From Pseudomonas viridiflava (GTDB lineage: Bacteria; Pseudomonadota; Gammaproteobacteria; Pseudomonadales; Pseudomonadaceae), in NCBI RefSeq assembly GCF_900590885.1, contig NZ_UUON01000033.1, positions 248,001-312,000 on the forward strand: a stretch of DNA of 64,000 nt, written 5' to 3'. Positions 37,462 through 46,014 of this stretch are shown piece after piece (position 1 is the stretch's first letter; the number at the start of each line of letters is the position of its first letter). The position numbers were made by a program, and so were the translations under genes. A model generated the notes under the pieces. That model was not told where the DNA came from and made no database searches. It worked only from the letters and a program-made list of their open reading frames with translations.

Positions 37462-38790
37462 TCAGAACACGTTGATCGGGTAGTTCACAATCACCCGGTA
37501 TTCATCCACATCGCGGTCCACTGCCGAGTAGCCGTTGCTGCCACGGTTGGTGGCCCATTGCAGGCGCACGGCCAGGTCCTTTGCCTTGCCGCCTTGCACC
37601 ACGTAATTCAGGTCGATGTCCCGCTCCCAGTGCTTGGCGTCTTTGCCGTCGGCGCTGTACCAGGCGCTGTAGCCACGGCTTTGCGGGTCGACTTTGGTGA
37701 GGTCGGTCTTGCCGCTGATGTAGGACACCGCGGAACTCAGGCCGGGCAGGCCGAGGCCGGCGAAGTCATAGGCGTACTTGAGCTTCCACGAGCGCTCGTT
37801 GGGGCCGTTGAAGTCCGAGTATTGCTGGGAGTTGTCCAGGTACACGCTGTCGCCCTGGCTGATGTAGTCGAACGGCGTGTTGCCGTTGACCCGCTGATAG
37901 GCGGCGGTGAGGCTGTGATGGCCGACCGCTACGTTGAAATGCAGGCTGTAGGTGTTGTTGTCGATATCGCCGAGCAGCGACTGGCCGGTGTCCTGCGTGT
38001 GGTAGTAGTGCAGGCCCGGGTTGAGGCTGACCAGGTCATTGAGCGCGTACGTGTAGTCCAGGTCGTAGTAGTACTGGTGCCACACGTCCTTGAGTTCGGA
38101 GGCATACAGGTTGCTGGTCACGCCGGGAATGCCGCTGAACGACACGCCCGCCCAGTTCATGTGTTGCGGGTCGTTGTTGGCAGGCAGGGCGCCGTAGCTG
38201 GTGCCGATGCGCCGATGGCCGCTCTGGTTGTAGAGCTTGGTGAAACTGGCCTGGCCGCCTTCGAGCATCCAGCCGTCGAAGCTGTGGTTGCTCAGGCTCA
38301 CGCCACGGAAGGTCTGCGGCAGCATGCGGGTCATGCCGCCGGCGATCACCGGGTTGTTGAGGAACAGGTCGCCGGCCTTCAGCTCGGTGTCGAACGCGCG
38401 CATTTTCAGGGTGCCGCCAGCGGTGGAGGACGAACCGGGGGCCTTGCCGCTGCCGTCCGCGCTGCCGTAGGGCAGGATGCTGGAACCGTCGGTGCCGCCA
38501 CCGCCGTCGAGTTTCAGGCCGAGCATGGCGTGGGCGTCCAGGCCGAAACCGACGGTGCCCTGGGTGTAGCCGGATTCGAAGGTGCCGAGAAAGCCCTGGC
38601 CCCATTCCTTGCTGTCATCGGTGTGGATGTCGCGCCGGTCGCGGTTCATGTAGTAGTTGCGGGCGTTGATGTTGAGGTGTGAGCCTTCGACGAATCCGTC
38701 GGCGGGGGTAGTGTCTGCCGCGTGGGCGAGGGGGACGATCGTTGCTGCAATCGCGAGGAATAACGGGGTCAGCGTCAGCGAGTTCTTCAC
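37462..38790 (-). CDS. OprD-family outer-membrane porin
   Basis: 442 residues from GTG 38790, chosen because AAAGGAG lies 8 bases upstream; the longer frame starting at 38811 would place that ribosome site inside the gene. Signal peptide (KNSLTLTPLFLAIAATIVPLAHA) is followed by the family's DGFVEGSHLNINARNYYMNRD. The family forms 18-strand substrate-specific channels for amino acids, peptides or aromatic acids; the end NYPINVF fits a barrel. The substrate cannot be assigned. Upstream lies an unusual terminator-like hairpin (38858-38886). Confidence 0.92.
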   Translation of the reverse strand: MKNSLTLTPLFLAIAATIVPLAHAADTTPADGFVEGSHLNINARNYYMNRDRRDIHTDDSKEWGQGFLGTFESGYTQGTVGFGLDAHAMLGLKLDGGGGTDGSSILPYGSADGSGKAPGSSSTAGGTLKMRAFDTELKAGDLFLNNPVIAGGMTRMLPQTFRGVSLSNHSFDGWMLEGGQASFTKLYNQSGHRRIGTSYGALPANNDPQHMNWAGVSFSGIPGVTSNLYASELKDVWHQYYYDLDYTYALNDLVSLNPGLHYYHTQDTGQSLLGDIDNNTYSLHFNVAVGHHSLTAAYQRVNGNTPFDYISQGDSVYLDNSQQYSDFNGPNERSWKLKYAYDFAGLGLPGLSSAVSYISGKTDLTKVDPQSRGYSAWYSADGKDAKHWERDIDLNYVVQGGKAKDLAVRLQWATNRGSNGYSAVDRDVDEYRVIVNYPINVF

Positions 38791-38857
38791 CGGTAAAGCT
38801 CCTTTGGTCAATCGAAAACGGCCAATGTCGTGAGGGTTGCCTGGCCTTTTTTAGGGC

Positions 38858-38886
38858 AAAAAAAAGCCGCTGAAGTTAGCGGCTTT
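38858..38886 (-). terminator. Rho-independent terminator upstream of oprD
   Basis: On the minus strand AAAGCCGCT-AACTTC-AGCGGCTTT followed by five more T (eight in a row). It lies about 210 bases after the sensor kinase stop and about 70 bases before the oprD start. Confidence 0.85.
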
Positions 38887-39009
38887 AAGACAGATTCCCA
38901 GTGTAGAGCCCTGGAAATAAGTCGAGGGAAATTCGGGTAAGCGGGGTGGCTGTCTTTGCCGTGCGCTCATCGATGCGTCAAATTAACGCAGGTGAGCGGC
39001 GGGGTACAG

Positions 39010-39038
39010 AGTGTAACAAGATAATGACTGTTGCCCAA
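39010..39038 (-). promoter_or_regulatory. Sigma-70-like promoter upstream of oprD (minus strand)
   Basis: Read on the minus strand: TTGGGC (39038-39033), 17 bases, TACACT (39015-39010), with an expected start near 39003. Four of six matches in each box. Transcripts would meet the terminator at 38886-38858 after about 120-150 bases. Confidence 0.5.
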
Positions 39039-39093
39039 ATCGCAATAGTTAGCGATGTGACTGATGCGCCTCGGTCAAATGTGTTCTTGAGAT

Positions 39094-40458
39094 TTAGACA
39101 GGCAGGGTGATGCCAAAGGTGTTGCCGCTGCCGTTGCTGCGCACGAACACGTCGCCGCCATGCATCAGCGCAATCGCCTTGACGATCGCCAACCCCAACC
39201 CATGGTTTGCCCCGCTGTTGCTGCGCGAGGCATCCACCCGATAAAACCGCTCAAACAAACGCGGCAGATGCTCACTGGCAATCTCATCACCCGGGTTCGT
39301 CACCCCGATCGCCACAAACTGCTCCTGCACGTCGATATTCACCTCGATCACCTGCCCCGGCGCAGTGTGCTGCACCGCATTACTCAGCAGGTTGATCAAC
39401 GCACGGCGCAGGTGCGCTTTCTCGATCTGCACCTGGGCATCCCCACTCACCCGCACCTTAACCTGCGCGTCTTCGAGGATGAAATCCAGGTAGTCGAGCG
39501 TGGTCGCCACCTCATCGGCCAGGGAGCTTTCGATCAGCTTGGTGGCCTTGCTGCCCTGGTCGGCACTGGCAAGAAACAGCATGTCGTTGATGATCGAACG
39601 CAGGCGCTCCAGCTCTTCCAGGTTCGACTCCAGCACCTCCAGGTAATGCTCCGCCGAACGCCCACGGGTCAGCGCCACTTGGGTCTGGCCAATCAGGTTG
39701 GTCAGCGGTGAACGCAGCTCGTGGGCCACATCTGCATTGAAGGATTCGAGGCGCGAGTAGGCCTGCTCGACCCGGTCGAGGGTGGAGTTGAACGAGTTGA
39801 CGAACTGGCTCAGCTCCGGCGGCAATGGCGACAGTTGCAGGCGCCCGGAGAGTTTGGGCGGCGCGAGTTTCTGCGCCTCGTCCGAGAGCGTGATCAGTGG
39901 CTTGAGGCCGATCCGCGACACCCAGAACCCCAGCAGCGCTGCCAGCACCACGCCGACAAACGCCAGGCCGATCAGCGCCATCAGCAGTTGGTGCTGGGTC
40001 GCGTGGAAATTTTCGGTGTCGATGGCGATGATGAAACGCAGCGGCGGGCGTAGATCCTTGGCCGCAAACTGGCTCACCAGCGCCTTGAACGGGTGATCGT
40101 GGCCGGCCAGGTGCAAGTCGCGCTTGCCCGTGGGCCCGGCGGCAAATTCGCGAATCTGTGCATCGGGGTTGCCGTACTCATAGGCGGGATTGCTGCTCAC
40201 CACCCAAAAACGGATGCGCTTGTCTTCCTCGCTTAATAGCTTGAGCTTGGCCTGGATCTTCACCCAATGGTCCGGCGTACCAAAGCGATTCACCGAAGAC
40301 TCGAGCACGCTGTAACGCGCGTCCAGCTCGGCTCCCGGCAACAGGCCCAGACCACGGTCCACCTGCTGGTACAGCGCGCCGCCGATCAACAAAAAGATCA
40401 ACAGCGCCACCAGCGTGAACATGCCGCTCAGGCGCAAGGCGATGGAGTTAGCCACCAC
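39094..40458 (-). CDS. Heavy-metal-type sensor histidine kinase (CusS-like)
   Basis: 454 residues from a GTG at 40458 that overlaps the regulator gene by 11 bases; AGGAG lies 7 bases upstream. TM1 about 11-31, periplasmic loop about 32-155, TM2 about 159-180, HAMP, phospho-acceptor His247 in DVAHELRSPLTNL, and ATPase motifs NLLSNAVQHT and GLGLAIV. It pairs with the response regulator just upstream. The family includes copper, zinc and silver sensors, but here the operon is with a drug-type RND pump, so the signal may not be a metal. Confidence 0.9.
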   Translation of the reverse strand: MVANSIALRLSGMFTLVALLIFLLIGGALYQQVDRGLGLLPGAELDARYSVLESSVNRFGTPDHWVKIQAKLKLLSEEDKRIRFWVVSSNPAYEYGNPDAQIREFAAGPTGKRDLHLAGHDHPFKALVSQFAAKDLRPPLRFIIAIDTENFHATQHQLLMALIGLAFVGVVLAALLGFWVSRIGLKPLITLSDEAQKLAPPKLSGRLQLSPLPPELSQFVNSFNSTLDRVEQAYSRLESFNADVAHELRSPLTNLIGQTQVALTRGRSAEHYLEVLESNLEELERLRSIINDMLFLASADQGSKATKLIESSLADEVATTLDYLDFILEDAQVKVRVSGDAQVQIEKAHLRRALINLLSNAVQHTAPGQVIEVNIDVQEQFVAIGVTNPGDEIASEHLPRLFERFYRVDASRSNSGANHGLGLAIVKAIALMHGGDVFVRSNGSGNTFGITLPV

Positions 40459-41140
40459 GGCTGTTCTCCTGCACGCGGCTTTCCAGCACGTAGCCCATGC
40501 CGCGAATGGTGTGCAGCAGTTTTTGCTCGAACGGCCCGTCGAGCTTGGCGCGCAGGCGCTTGATCGCGACTTCGACCACGTTGGCGTCGCTGTCGAAATT
40601 GATGTCCCAGACCATTTCCGCAATCGAGGTCTTGGACAGGATTTCTCCCTGGCGCCGCGCCAACACGCTGAGCAGCGAGAATTCCTTGGCGGTCAGGTCC
40701 AGGCGCAGGCCGTTGCGGCTGGCCTTGCGGCTGATCAGGTCGATCCACAGGTCGGCAACGGTCACTTGCACCGGCTCATGGCCGCCGCTGCGACGGGTCA
40801 GCGCTTGCAGGCGCGCCACCAGTTCGAGGAACGAAAATGGCTTGCCCAGGTAGTCGTCGGCGCCTTCGCGCAGGCCACGGATGCGGTCTTCCACACGCTC
40901 GCGGGCGGTGAGCATGATCACCGGCGTCTGCTTGCGCGCACGCAGCGCCCGCAACACGCCAAAGCCGTCGAGGCCGGGCAGCATCACGTCGAGCACGATC
41001 ACCGCGTAATCGTTTTCCAGCGCCAGGTGCAAACCCTCGATGCCTTCGCGGGCTACATCGACGGTGTAGCCTTGCTCTGTCAGACCGCGATGCAGGTAGT
41101 CCGCGGTTTTTTCTTCATCTTCAATAATCAGGACGCGCAT
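40448..41140 (-). CDS. OmpR/CusR-type response regulator
   Basis: 230 residues. Receiver domain with phospho-acceptor Asp51 (IVLDVMLPGLDG) and acidic pair ED (8-9); Thr and Lys residues of the switch are present (MLTAR, GKPFSF). C-terminal winged helix with SNVVEV-like recognition region (SDANVVEVAIKRLRAKLD). It starts 9 bases after the RND pump stop. Probable target: the palindrome at 45481-45498 before the adaptor gene (inference). Confidence 0.94.
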   Translation of the reverse strand: MRVLIIEDEEKTADYLHRGLTEQGYTVDVAREGIEGLHLALENDYAVIVLDVMLPGLDGFGVLRALRARKQTPVIMLTARERVEDRIRGLREGADDYLGKPFSFLELVARLQALTRRSGGHEPVQVTVADLWIDLISRKASRNGLRLDLTAKEFSLLSVLARRQGEILSKTSIAEMVWDINFDSDANVVEVAIKRLRAKLDGPFEQKLLHTIRGMGYVLESRVQENSRGG

Positions 41141-41149
41141 GACACCGCC

Positions 41150-44100
41150 TCAATCTGTGGTCGCCAGCGCAGGCGCTGGTTTGGGCCGGTGGAAAAACCG
41201 TTCAAGGTACAAGTATATGACCGGTGTGGTGAACAGCGTCAGCGCCTGGCTCACCAGCAGCCCGCCAACCACCGCAATCCCCAGCGGCTGGCGCATTTCT
41301 GCACCGGGGCCGGCACCCAGCATCAACGGCACGGCGCCGAGCAGGGCGGCGAGGGTGGTCATGATGATCGGCCGGAACCGCGTCACGCAGGCTTCGTAAA
41401 TCGCATCCTCCGGCGACATGCCCCGGACCCGCTGGGCCTCCAGGGCAAAGTCGATCATCAGGATGCCGTTTTTCTTGACGATCCCGATCAGCAACACCAG
41501 CCCGATCAGCGCCATGATCGAAAAATCCTGGCCCATCAGCGACAGCATGATCAGCGCGCCCAACCCCGCCGAGGGCAAGGTGGAAATGATCGTCAGCGGG
41601 TGCACAAAGCTCTCATACAACACGCCGAGGATGATGTAGACCGCCACCAGCGCCGCGAGGATCAGCCAAGGCTGGCTGGCCAGCGAACTCTGGAACGCCT
41701 GCGCCGCACCCTGGAAGTTGCCGATGATGGTAGTCGGCATGCCGATTTCATTCTTGGCCTGGTTGAGCATGATCACCGCATCGCCCAATGCCACGCCGGG
41801 CGCCAGGTTGAACGACAGGTTGGCGGCCGGGAACATGCCGTCATGGCTGATGGACAACGGGCCCACGGTCGGCGGGTCGACCTTGGCCAGCGCCGACAGC
41901 GGCACCATCTCGTTGGTCAGCGGTGAGCGCAGGTAGAAAAAATTCAGGCTCTCGGCCTTGCCGCGTTGCTGGGTGTCCAGTTCCAGCACCACCTGGTACT
42001 GGTTGATTTCGGTCTGGAACTCGTTGATCTGGCGCTGGCCGAAGGCGTCGTACAGCGCCTGGTCGACATCGGTGGCGGTCAGGCCGAAACGCGCGGCGGC
42101 CTGGCGGTCGATGCTGATGTGGGTGATGCTGCCGCCCAGTTGCAGGTCGTTGGACAGGTCTCGGAACGCCGGGTTGGCGCGCAGTTTTTCGGTGAGGCGT
42201 TGGGTCCAGGTATTGAGCGTCGGGCCGTCGTTGCTCTTGAGCACATATTGGTACTGCGCGCGGCTGGGGCCGGAGCTGAGGTTGATGTCTTGCCCGGCGC
42301 GCAGGTACAGCACGATGCCCGGCACCTTGGCCAGCTTGGGGCGGATGCGGTCGATGAACTGGCTGGCGGACACATCGCGATCACCACGGTCTTTCAAGGC
42401 GATCCAGAAGCGGCCGTTGGCGATGGTCTGGTTACTGCCGGTCACGCCCACCGAGTGGGAAAACGCCTGCACCGCCGGGTCTTCCTTGACGATCTCGGCC
42501 AGGGCCTTGTGCTTGGCGACCATGTCCGGGTACGACACATCCGCCGCCGCCTCGCTGGTGCCAAGGACAAAACCGGTGTCCTGCACCGGAAAGAAGCCCT
42601 TGGGGATAAACACGTAGCCGACCACGGCCAGGGCCAGGGTCACGATAAAAATGGCGGCCATGGTGCGTTGATGGGCCAGGGCGCGGCGCAGGTTGCGCGC
42701 GTAGCCCGCCAGCAGGCGCTCGCTGAAACCGGGTTTGTCGTGGGCCACGTGGGTGGGGGCGCGCATGAACAGCGCGGCGAGGGTCGGTGCCAGGGTCAGG
42801 GACACCACCACCGAAATCAGAATGGTCGAGGTCGCCGTCAGGGCAAACTCCTTGAACAGCCGCCCGACCACGCCACCCATGAACAGCAGCGGGATAAACG
42901 CCGCCACCAGCGAGAAGCTGATGGACACCACGGTAAAGCCAATCTCGCCGGCGCCCTTGATCGCCGCTTCGCGTTTGTCCAACCCGGCTTCGAGGTGGCG
43001 GTGGATGTTTTCCACCACCACGATCGCATCGTCCACCACAAAGCCCACGGCGATCACGATGGCCACCAGAGTCAGGTTGTTCAGGCTGAAGCCCATCAGG
43101 TACATCAGCGCAAAACTGGCCACCAGCGAGACGCCGAGCACGCTGGACACAATCAACGTCGCCGACAGCTGGCGCAGGAACAGCGCCATCACCGCCACCA
43201 CCAGCAGGATGGCGATCAGCAGGGTCACTTCCACTTCATGCAGCGAGGCGCGGATGGTCTTGGTGCGGTCGGTCAACACGCTGACCTGCACCGAGGCCGG
43301 CAGCATGGCTTGCAGGCGCGGCAGCTCGGCTTGAATGCGGTCGACGGTCTCAACGATGTTCGCGCCGGGCTGGCGCGAAATCACCAGGTTGACCCCGGGC
43401 GTGTCGCCGGACCAGGCCTGCACGTAGGCGTTTTCCGAACCATTGATGACTTTGGCGATATCGCGCAGTTGAACCGGTGCACCGTCCTTGTAGGACACGA
43501 TCAACTGCGCGTAGTCCTCGGGGTGAAACAGCTGGTCGTTGGTCGACAGGGTCGACACGCTGTTCTCGCCATAGATCGCGCCCTTGGCCAGGTTGAGGCT
43601 CGATTGCTGGATGGCCAGGCGAATGTCGGCGAGGGTCAGGCCGATGGCCGCGAGTTTGTCCGGTGAGGCCTGTACGCGAATCGCCGGGCGTTGCTGGCCG
43701 GTGATGTTGATCTGGCCAACGCCGTCGATCTGGCTGATCTGCCGCGCCAGCAGGGTTTCCACGTAGTCGCTCAGTTCGGTGCTGGGCATGCTGTTGGAAC
43801 TGACGCTGAGGATCAGCACCGGGCTGTCCGCCGGGTTGACCTTCTTCCAGGTCGGCAGGCTCGGCATGTCGCTGGGCAGCTTGCCGGACGCAGTGTTGAT
43901 CGCCGCCTGCACTTCTTGCGCGGCGGTGTCGATGCTCTTGTTGAGGGTGAATTGCAGGGTCAAAAGGCTTGAGCCCAAGGCACTGCTGGAGGTCATCTGG
44001 GTCATGCCGGGGATGGCGCTGAATTGCACCTCCAGCGGGGTGGCCACCGAGGAGGCCATGGTGTCCGGGCTGGCGCCGGGCAGGGTGGCGGTGACCTGGA

Positions 44101-44239
44101 TCGTCGGAAATTCCGCTTCCGGCAGTGGGGCGATGGCCAGGCGCGGGAAGGCAATCATCCCGAGCAGCACCAGGGCGAAGGTGAGCAGCAAGGTCGCGAC
44201 CGGGTGGTCTACGCACCAGGCCGAGGGCGAACGGCTCAT
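41150..44239 (-). CDS. RND efflux pump inner-membrane subunit (MdtC/MuxC-like)
   Basis: 1029 residues, the HAE1 size. TM1 near the N-terminus (TLLLTFALVLLGMIAFPRLAIAPLPEAEFPTI pattern, about 14-45), two large periplasmic loops, and 12 predicted spans. The proton-relay Asp pair is visible in GFVVDDAIVVVENIHRHLE (about 400). N-terminal features (PLPEAEFPTI rather than PLAQYP) resemble the MdtB/MdtC and MuxB/MuxC branch. It works with the adaptor encoded 4 bases overlapping upstream; no outer-membrane channel gene is in the operon, so a channel from elsewhere must be used. Substrates unknown. Confidence 0.93.
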   Translation of the reverse strand: MSRSPSAWCVDHPVATLLLTFALVLLGMIAFPRLAIAPLPEAEFPTIQVTATLPGASPDTMASSVATPLEVQFSAIPGMTQMTSSSALGSSLLTLQFTLNKSIDTAAQEVQAAINTASGKLPSDMPSLPTWKKVNPADSPVLILSVSSNSMPSTELSDYVETLLARQISQIDGVGQINITGQQRPAIRVQASPDKLAAIGLTLADIRLAIQQSSLNLAKGAIYGENSVSTLSTNDQLFHPEDYAQLIVSYKDGAPVQLRDIAKVINGSENAYVQAWSGDTPGVNLVISRQPGANIVETVDRIQAELPRLQAMLPASVQVSVLTDRTKTIRASLHEVEVTLLIAILLVVAVMALFLRQLSATLIVSSVLGVSLVASFALMYLMGFSLNNLTLVAIVIAVGFVVDDAIVVVENIHRHLEAGLDKREAAIKGAGEIGFTVVSISFSLVAAFIPLLFMGGVVGRLFKEFALTATSTILISVVVSLTLAPTLAALFMRAPTHVAHDKPGFSERLLAGYARNLRRALAHQRTMAAIFIVTLALAVVGYVFIPKGFFPVQDTGFVLGTSEAAADVSYPDMVAKHKALAEIVKEDPAVQAFSHSVGVTGSNQTIANGRFWIALKDRGDRDVSASQFIDRIRPKLAKVPGIVLYLRAGQDINLSSGPSRAQYQYVLKSNDGPTLNTWTQRLTEKLRANPAFRDLSNDLQLGGSITHISIDRQAAARFGLTATDVDQALYDAFGQRQINEFQTEINQYQVVLELDTQQRGKAESLNFFYLRSPLTNEMVPLSALAKVDPPTVGPLSISHDGMFPAANLSFNLAPGVALGDAVIMLNQAKNEIGMPTTIIGNFQGAAQAFQSSLASQPWLILAALVAVYIILGVLYESFVHPLTIISTLPSAGLGALIMLSLMGQDFSIMALIGLVLLIGIVKKNGILMIDFALEAQRVRGMSPEDAIYEACVTRFRPIIMTTLAALLGAVPLMLGAGPGAEMRQPLGIAVVGGLLVSQALTLFTTPVIYLYLERFFHRPKPAPALATTD

Positions 44240-45402
44240 GGCTGCACCTTGGCATCGACCGTCTGGATCACCTGCGGCGGCTCCTTGAGCACCTCTACCT
44301 GGGCGCCGGCCTTGAGCCGCGACTGGCCGTCACTGACCAGCACATCGCCGGCCTGCACGCCTTTGATGATGTTGACGTCGCTGTCCTGATAGGTCACTTG
44401 CACCGGCACCACCTCGACCTTGTCACCGTTGACCCGGTACACGAAGTGCGAGTCCAGGCCGCGTTGCACCACGGTCGGCGGCACCACCAGGGCATTTTTG
44501 TCGAGGGCGGTCTGGATCTTGATCGTGACCAACTGCCCCGGCCACAGGCGCTGTGAGGCGTTATTGAACTCGGCCTTGGCGCGCAGGGTGCCGGTGGTAG
44601 AGCTGATCTGGTTGTCGATCAGGCTCAAGTGGCCTTCGCCGAGCAGGTCGCCGGTCTGGCCGTCGGTGTCGGCGCCCATGTAGGCATCGACGCTGGCCCT
44701 GGTAGGCGCAGCGATCAGGCCTTGCAGGGTCGGCAGCATCTGTTGCGGCAGGGAAAACTCGACCGCAATCGGGTCGATCTGGGTCACGGAGAACAGGCCC
44801 TGGGTGTCGGCGGTGCGCAGGAAGTTGCCTTCATCCACAGTACGAATTCCCACGCGGCCGCTGACCGGCGAGCGAATCTGGGTGTAGGAAAGTTGCACTT
44901 GCGCCGAATCGATCGCCGCCTGGTTGCCCTGGGCGGTGGCCTTGAGCTGGTTGACCAGGGCTTGTTGCTGGTCATAGGTCTGCTTGGATACGCCGTCGTC
45001 GACGCTCAGCTCCTTGTAGCGCTTGAGGTTGACCAGGGCCACCTGCAGCTGCGCCTGGCTCTCGCCCAGTTGCGCCTTGGCCTGGTCGAGGCTGGCGCGG
45101 ATCGAACGGTCATCGATGGTGGCCAGCAGGTCGCCGGCCTTGACCAGTTGGCCTTCCTTGACCAGCAGCCTGGTGAGAATGCCGTCGACTTGCGGGCGAA
45201 TCACCACACTGTGCAATGACAACACCGAACCGATCCCGCTGACAAAGCGTGGAATGTCCTGCTGCGCCACGCTCACCACCCGTACCGGAATCGCAGTGGG
45301 CGCCGCCAGTTTGGCTTTGGCCGGCCGGGTCAACGCCCAGGCCGCAACGGCCAATACCACGAGGACACCCACGATCAGGGCGGTTTTGCGTTGAATGTGC
45401 AT
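44236..45402 (-). CDS. RND efflux periplasmic adaptor (MdtA-like)
   Basis: 388 residues. N-terminal membrane anchor or signal (about 8-24), no lipobox. Split lipoyl domain (VRPQVDGILTRLLVKEGQLVKAGD-like at about 70-92, then SPVSGRVGIRTVDEGNFL near 177), a helical hairpin between, then beta-barrel and membrane-proximal domains. It is the first gene of adaptor-pump-regulator-kinase and lacks a strong ribosome site. The upstream region has a perfect palindrome and a possible promoter. Confidence 0.93.
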   Translation of the reverse strand: MHIQRKTALIVGVLVVLAVAAWALTRPAKAKLAAPTAIPVRVVSVAQQDIPRFVSGIGSVLSLHSVVIRPQVDGILTRLLVKEGQLVKAGDLLATIDDRSIRASLDQAKAQLGESQAQLQVALVNLKRYKELSVDDGVSKQTYDQQQALVNQLKATAQGNQAAIDSAQVQLSYTQIRSPVSGRVGIRTVDEGNFLRTADTQGLFSVTQIDPIAVEFSLPQQMLPTLQGLIAAPTRASVDAYMGADTDGQTGDLLGEGHLSLIDNQISSTTGTLRAKAEFNNASQRLWPGQLVTIKIQTALDKNALVVPPTVVQRGLDSHFVYRVNGDKVEVVPVQVTYQDSDVNIIKGVQAGDVLVSDGQSRLKAGAQVEVLKEPPQVIQTVDAKVQP

Positions 45403-45442
45403 GGGTGAGGCGCCAAGGCAAAGGATTAGGGGAGTATCGGCC

Positions 45443-45448
45443 TTTATA
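45443..45448 (-). promoter_or_regulatory. Possible -10 of the RND operon promoter
   Basis: TATAAA on the minus strand, about 41 bases before the adaptor ATG. The -35 is poor (CTTGCT at 16 or TTGCTG at 15 bases), as expected for a promoter that needs an activator bound upstream. Confidence 0.4.
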
Positions 45449-45480
45449 GCCCGCCAACCCGGTCAGCAAGGTGACTGCTA

Positions 45481-45498
45481 ACTGACAGCGCTGTCAGT
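45481..45498. promoter_or_regulatory. Perfect 18-bp palindrome, probable regulator box
   Basis: ACTGACAGC|GCTGTCAGT. Its core TGACA-GCGC-TGTCA resembles boxes bound by CusR/CopR/CzcR-type regulators. It lies 32 bases upstream of the proposed -10 of the RND operon, in the spot of an activator site, and also upstream of the divergent small gene. Confidence 0.6.
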
Positions 45499-45525
45499 AA
45501 AGCGCGACCATTCGTACAGGCGGTG

Positions 45526-45554
45526 GTTAAAGATCCGAGGCGGGCAGGTATACT
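45526..45554 (+). promoter_or_regulatory. Possible promoter of the small 77-residue gene
   Basis: TATACT (45549-45554) is a near-consensus -10; GTTAAA (45526-45531) is a weak -35 at 17 bases. The start would fall near 45561, about 54 bases before the ATG. Confidence 0.45.
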
Positions 45555-45614
45555 GCGCGCCAGCGAGGGCAGCAAGCCGGCCCCGCGTCATTTTTTGCAT
45601 GTTCCGGAGCTTCC

Positions 45615-45848
45615 ATGACTTCCCCGACACAACCCCCTGTTGAAGCGACCGACCTCGTCGATCCGGCCAGCGCCGAAGGCGTTGAAAAAGCCGAGATCCC
45701 GGCGTTCAAGTTTCCGTTCAAACCGGGTGAGCTGGCCGGGGCCAAGAATGCCGCCCAGCCCTGGTACAAAAACGGCGCCAAGAACGGCCACACCAAGTCG
45801 CCGGGCATGGCCCCGCCGGGTACTCGTCGCTCCATGGGTAAACGCTGA
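45615..45848 (+). CDS. Small hypothetical protein, 77 residues
   Basis: Not recognised. ATG has GGAG 6 bases upstream and a good -10 box further up, so it looks real. The product is hydrophilic, without signal peptide or membrane span. The first half is acidic (PVEATDLVDPASAEGVEKAE); then FKFPFKPGELAGAKNAAQPWYKNGAKNGH and a basic, Pro/Gly-rich tail ending RRSMGKR. The charge switch and lack of hydrophobic core suggest a disordered protein that binds a partner or nucleic acid (inference). Divergent from the RND operon. Confidence 0.65.
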   Translation: MTSPTQPPVEATDLVDPASAEGVEKAEIPAFKFPFKPGELAGAKNAAQPWYKNGAKNGHTKSPGMAPPGTRRSMGKR

Positions 45849-46014
45849 GGTTAATCCAGCGCGAGCCGTGTTGGCTTTTCCCTACAAGCCCTGTCTATTT
45901 TTCTGATTGAAGGCCAGCGTCCATTTCTTGAAAGCTTGCACAGCCTCTGCTCCGCCCCTTTTCACACGGGGCCGGGTGTAGTGAGGCTGGTCTTTCCGGA
46001 AAAGGACGTTTCCC

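Larger units (their letters stand above)
38791..39093. other. 303-bp gap between the sensor kinase stop and oprD
   Basis: Read on the minus strand it holds a promoter-like pair (39010-39038), about 115 bases with no reading frame of note, a strong hairpin with a T-run (38858-38886), and then about 67 bases up to the oprD start. This could encode a roughly 150-nt RNA or be an attenuated oprD leader. Confidence 0.5.

Noticed and set aside
41966..43666. A 566-codon plus-strand frame opposite the RND pump
   Set aside because: Antisense shadow, full of His/Gln/Arg runs that mirror common codons of the real gene.
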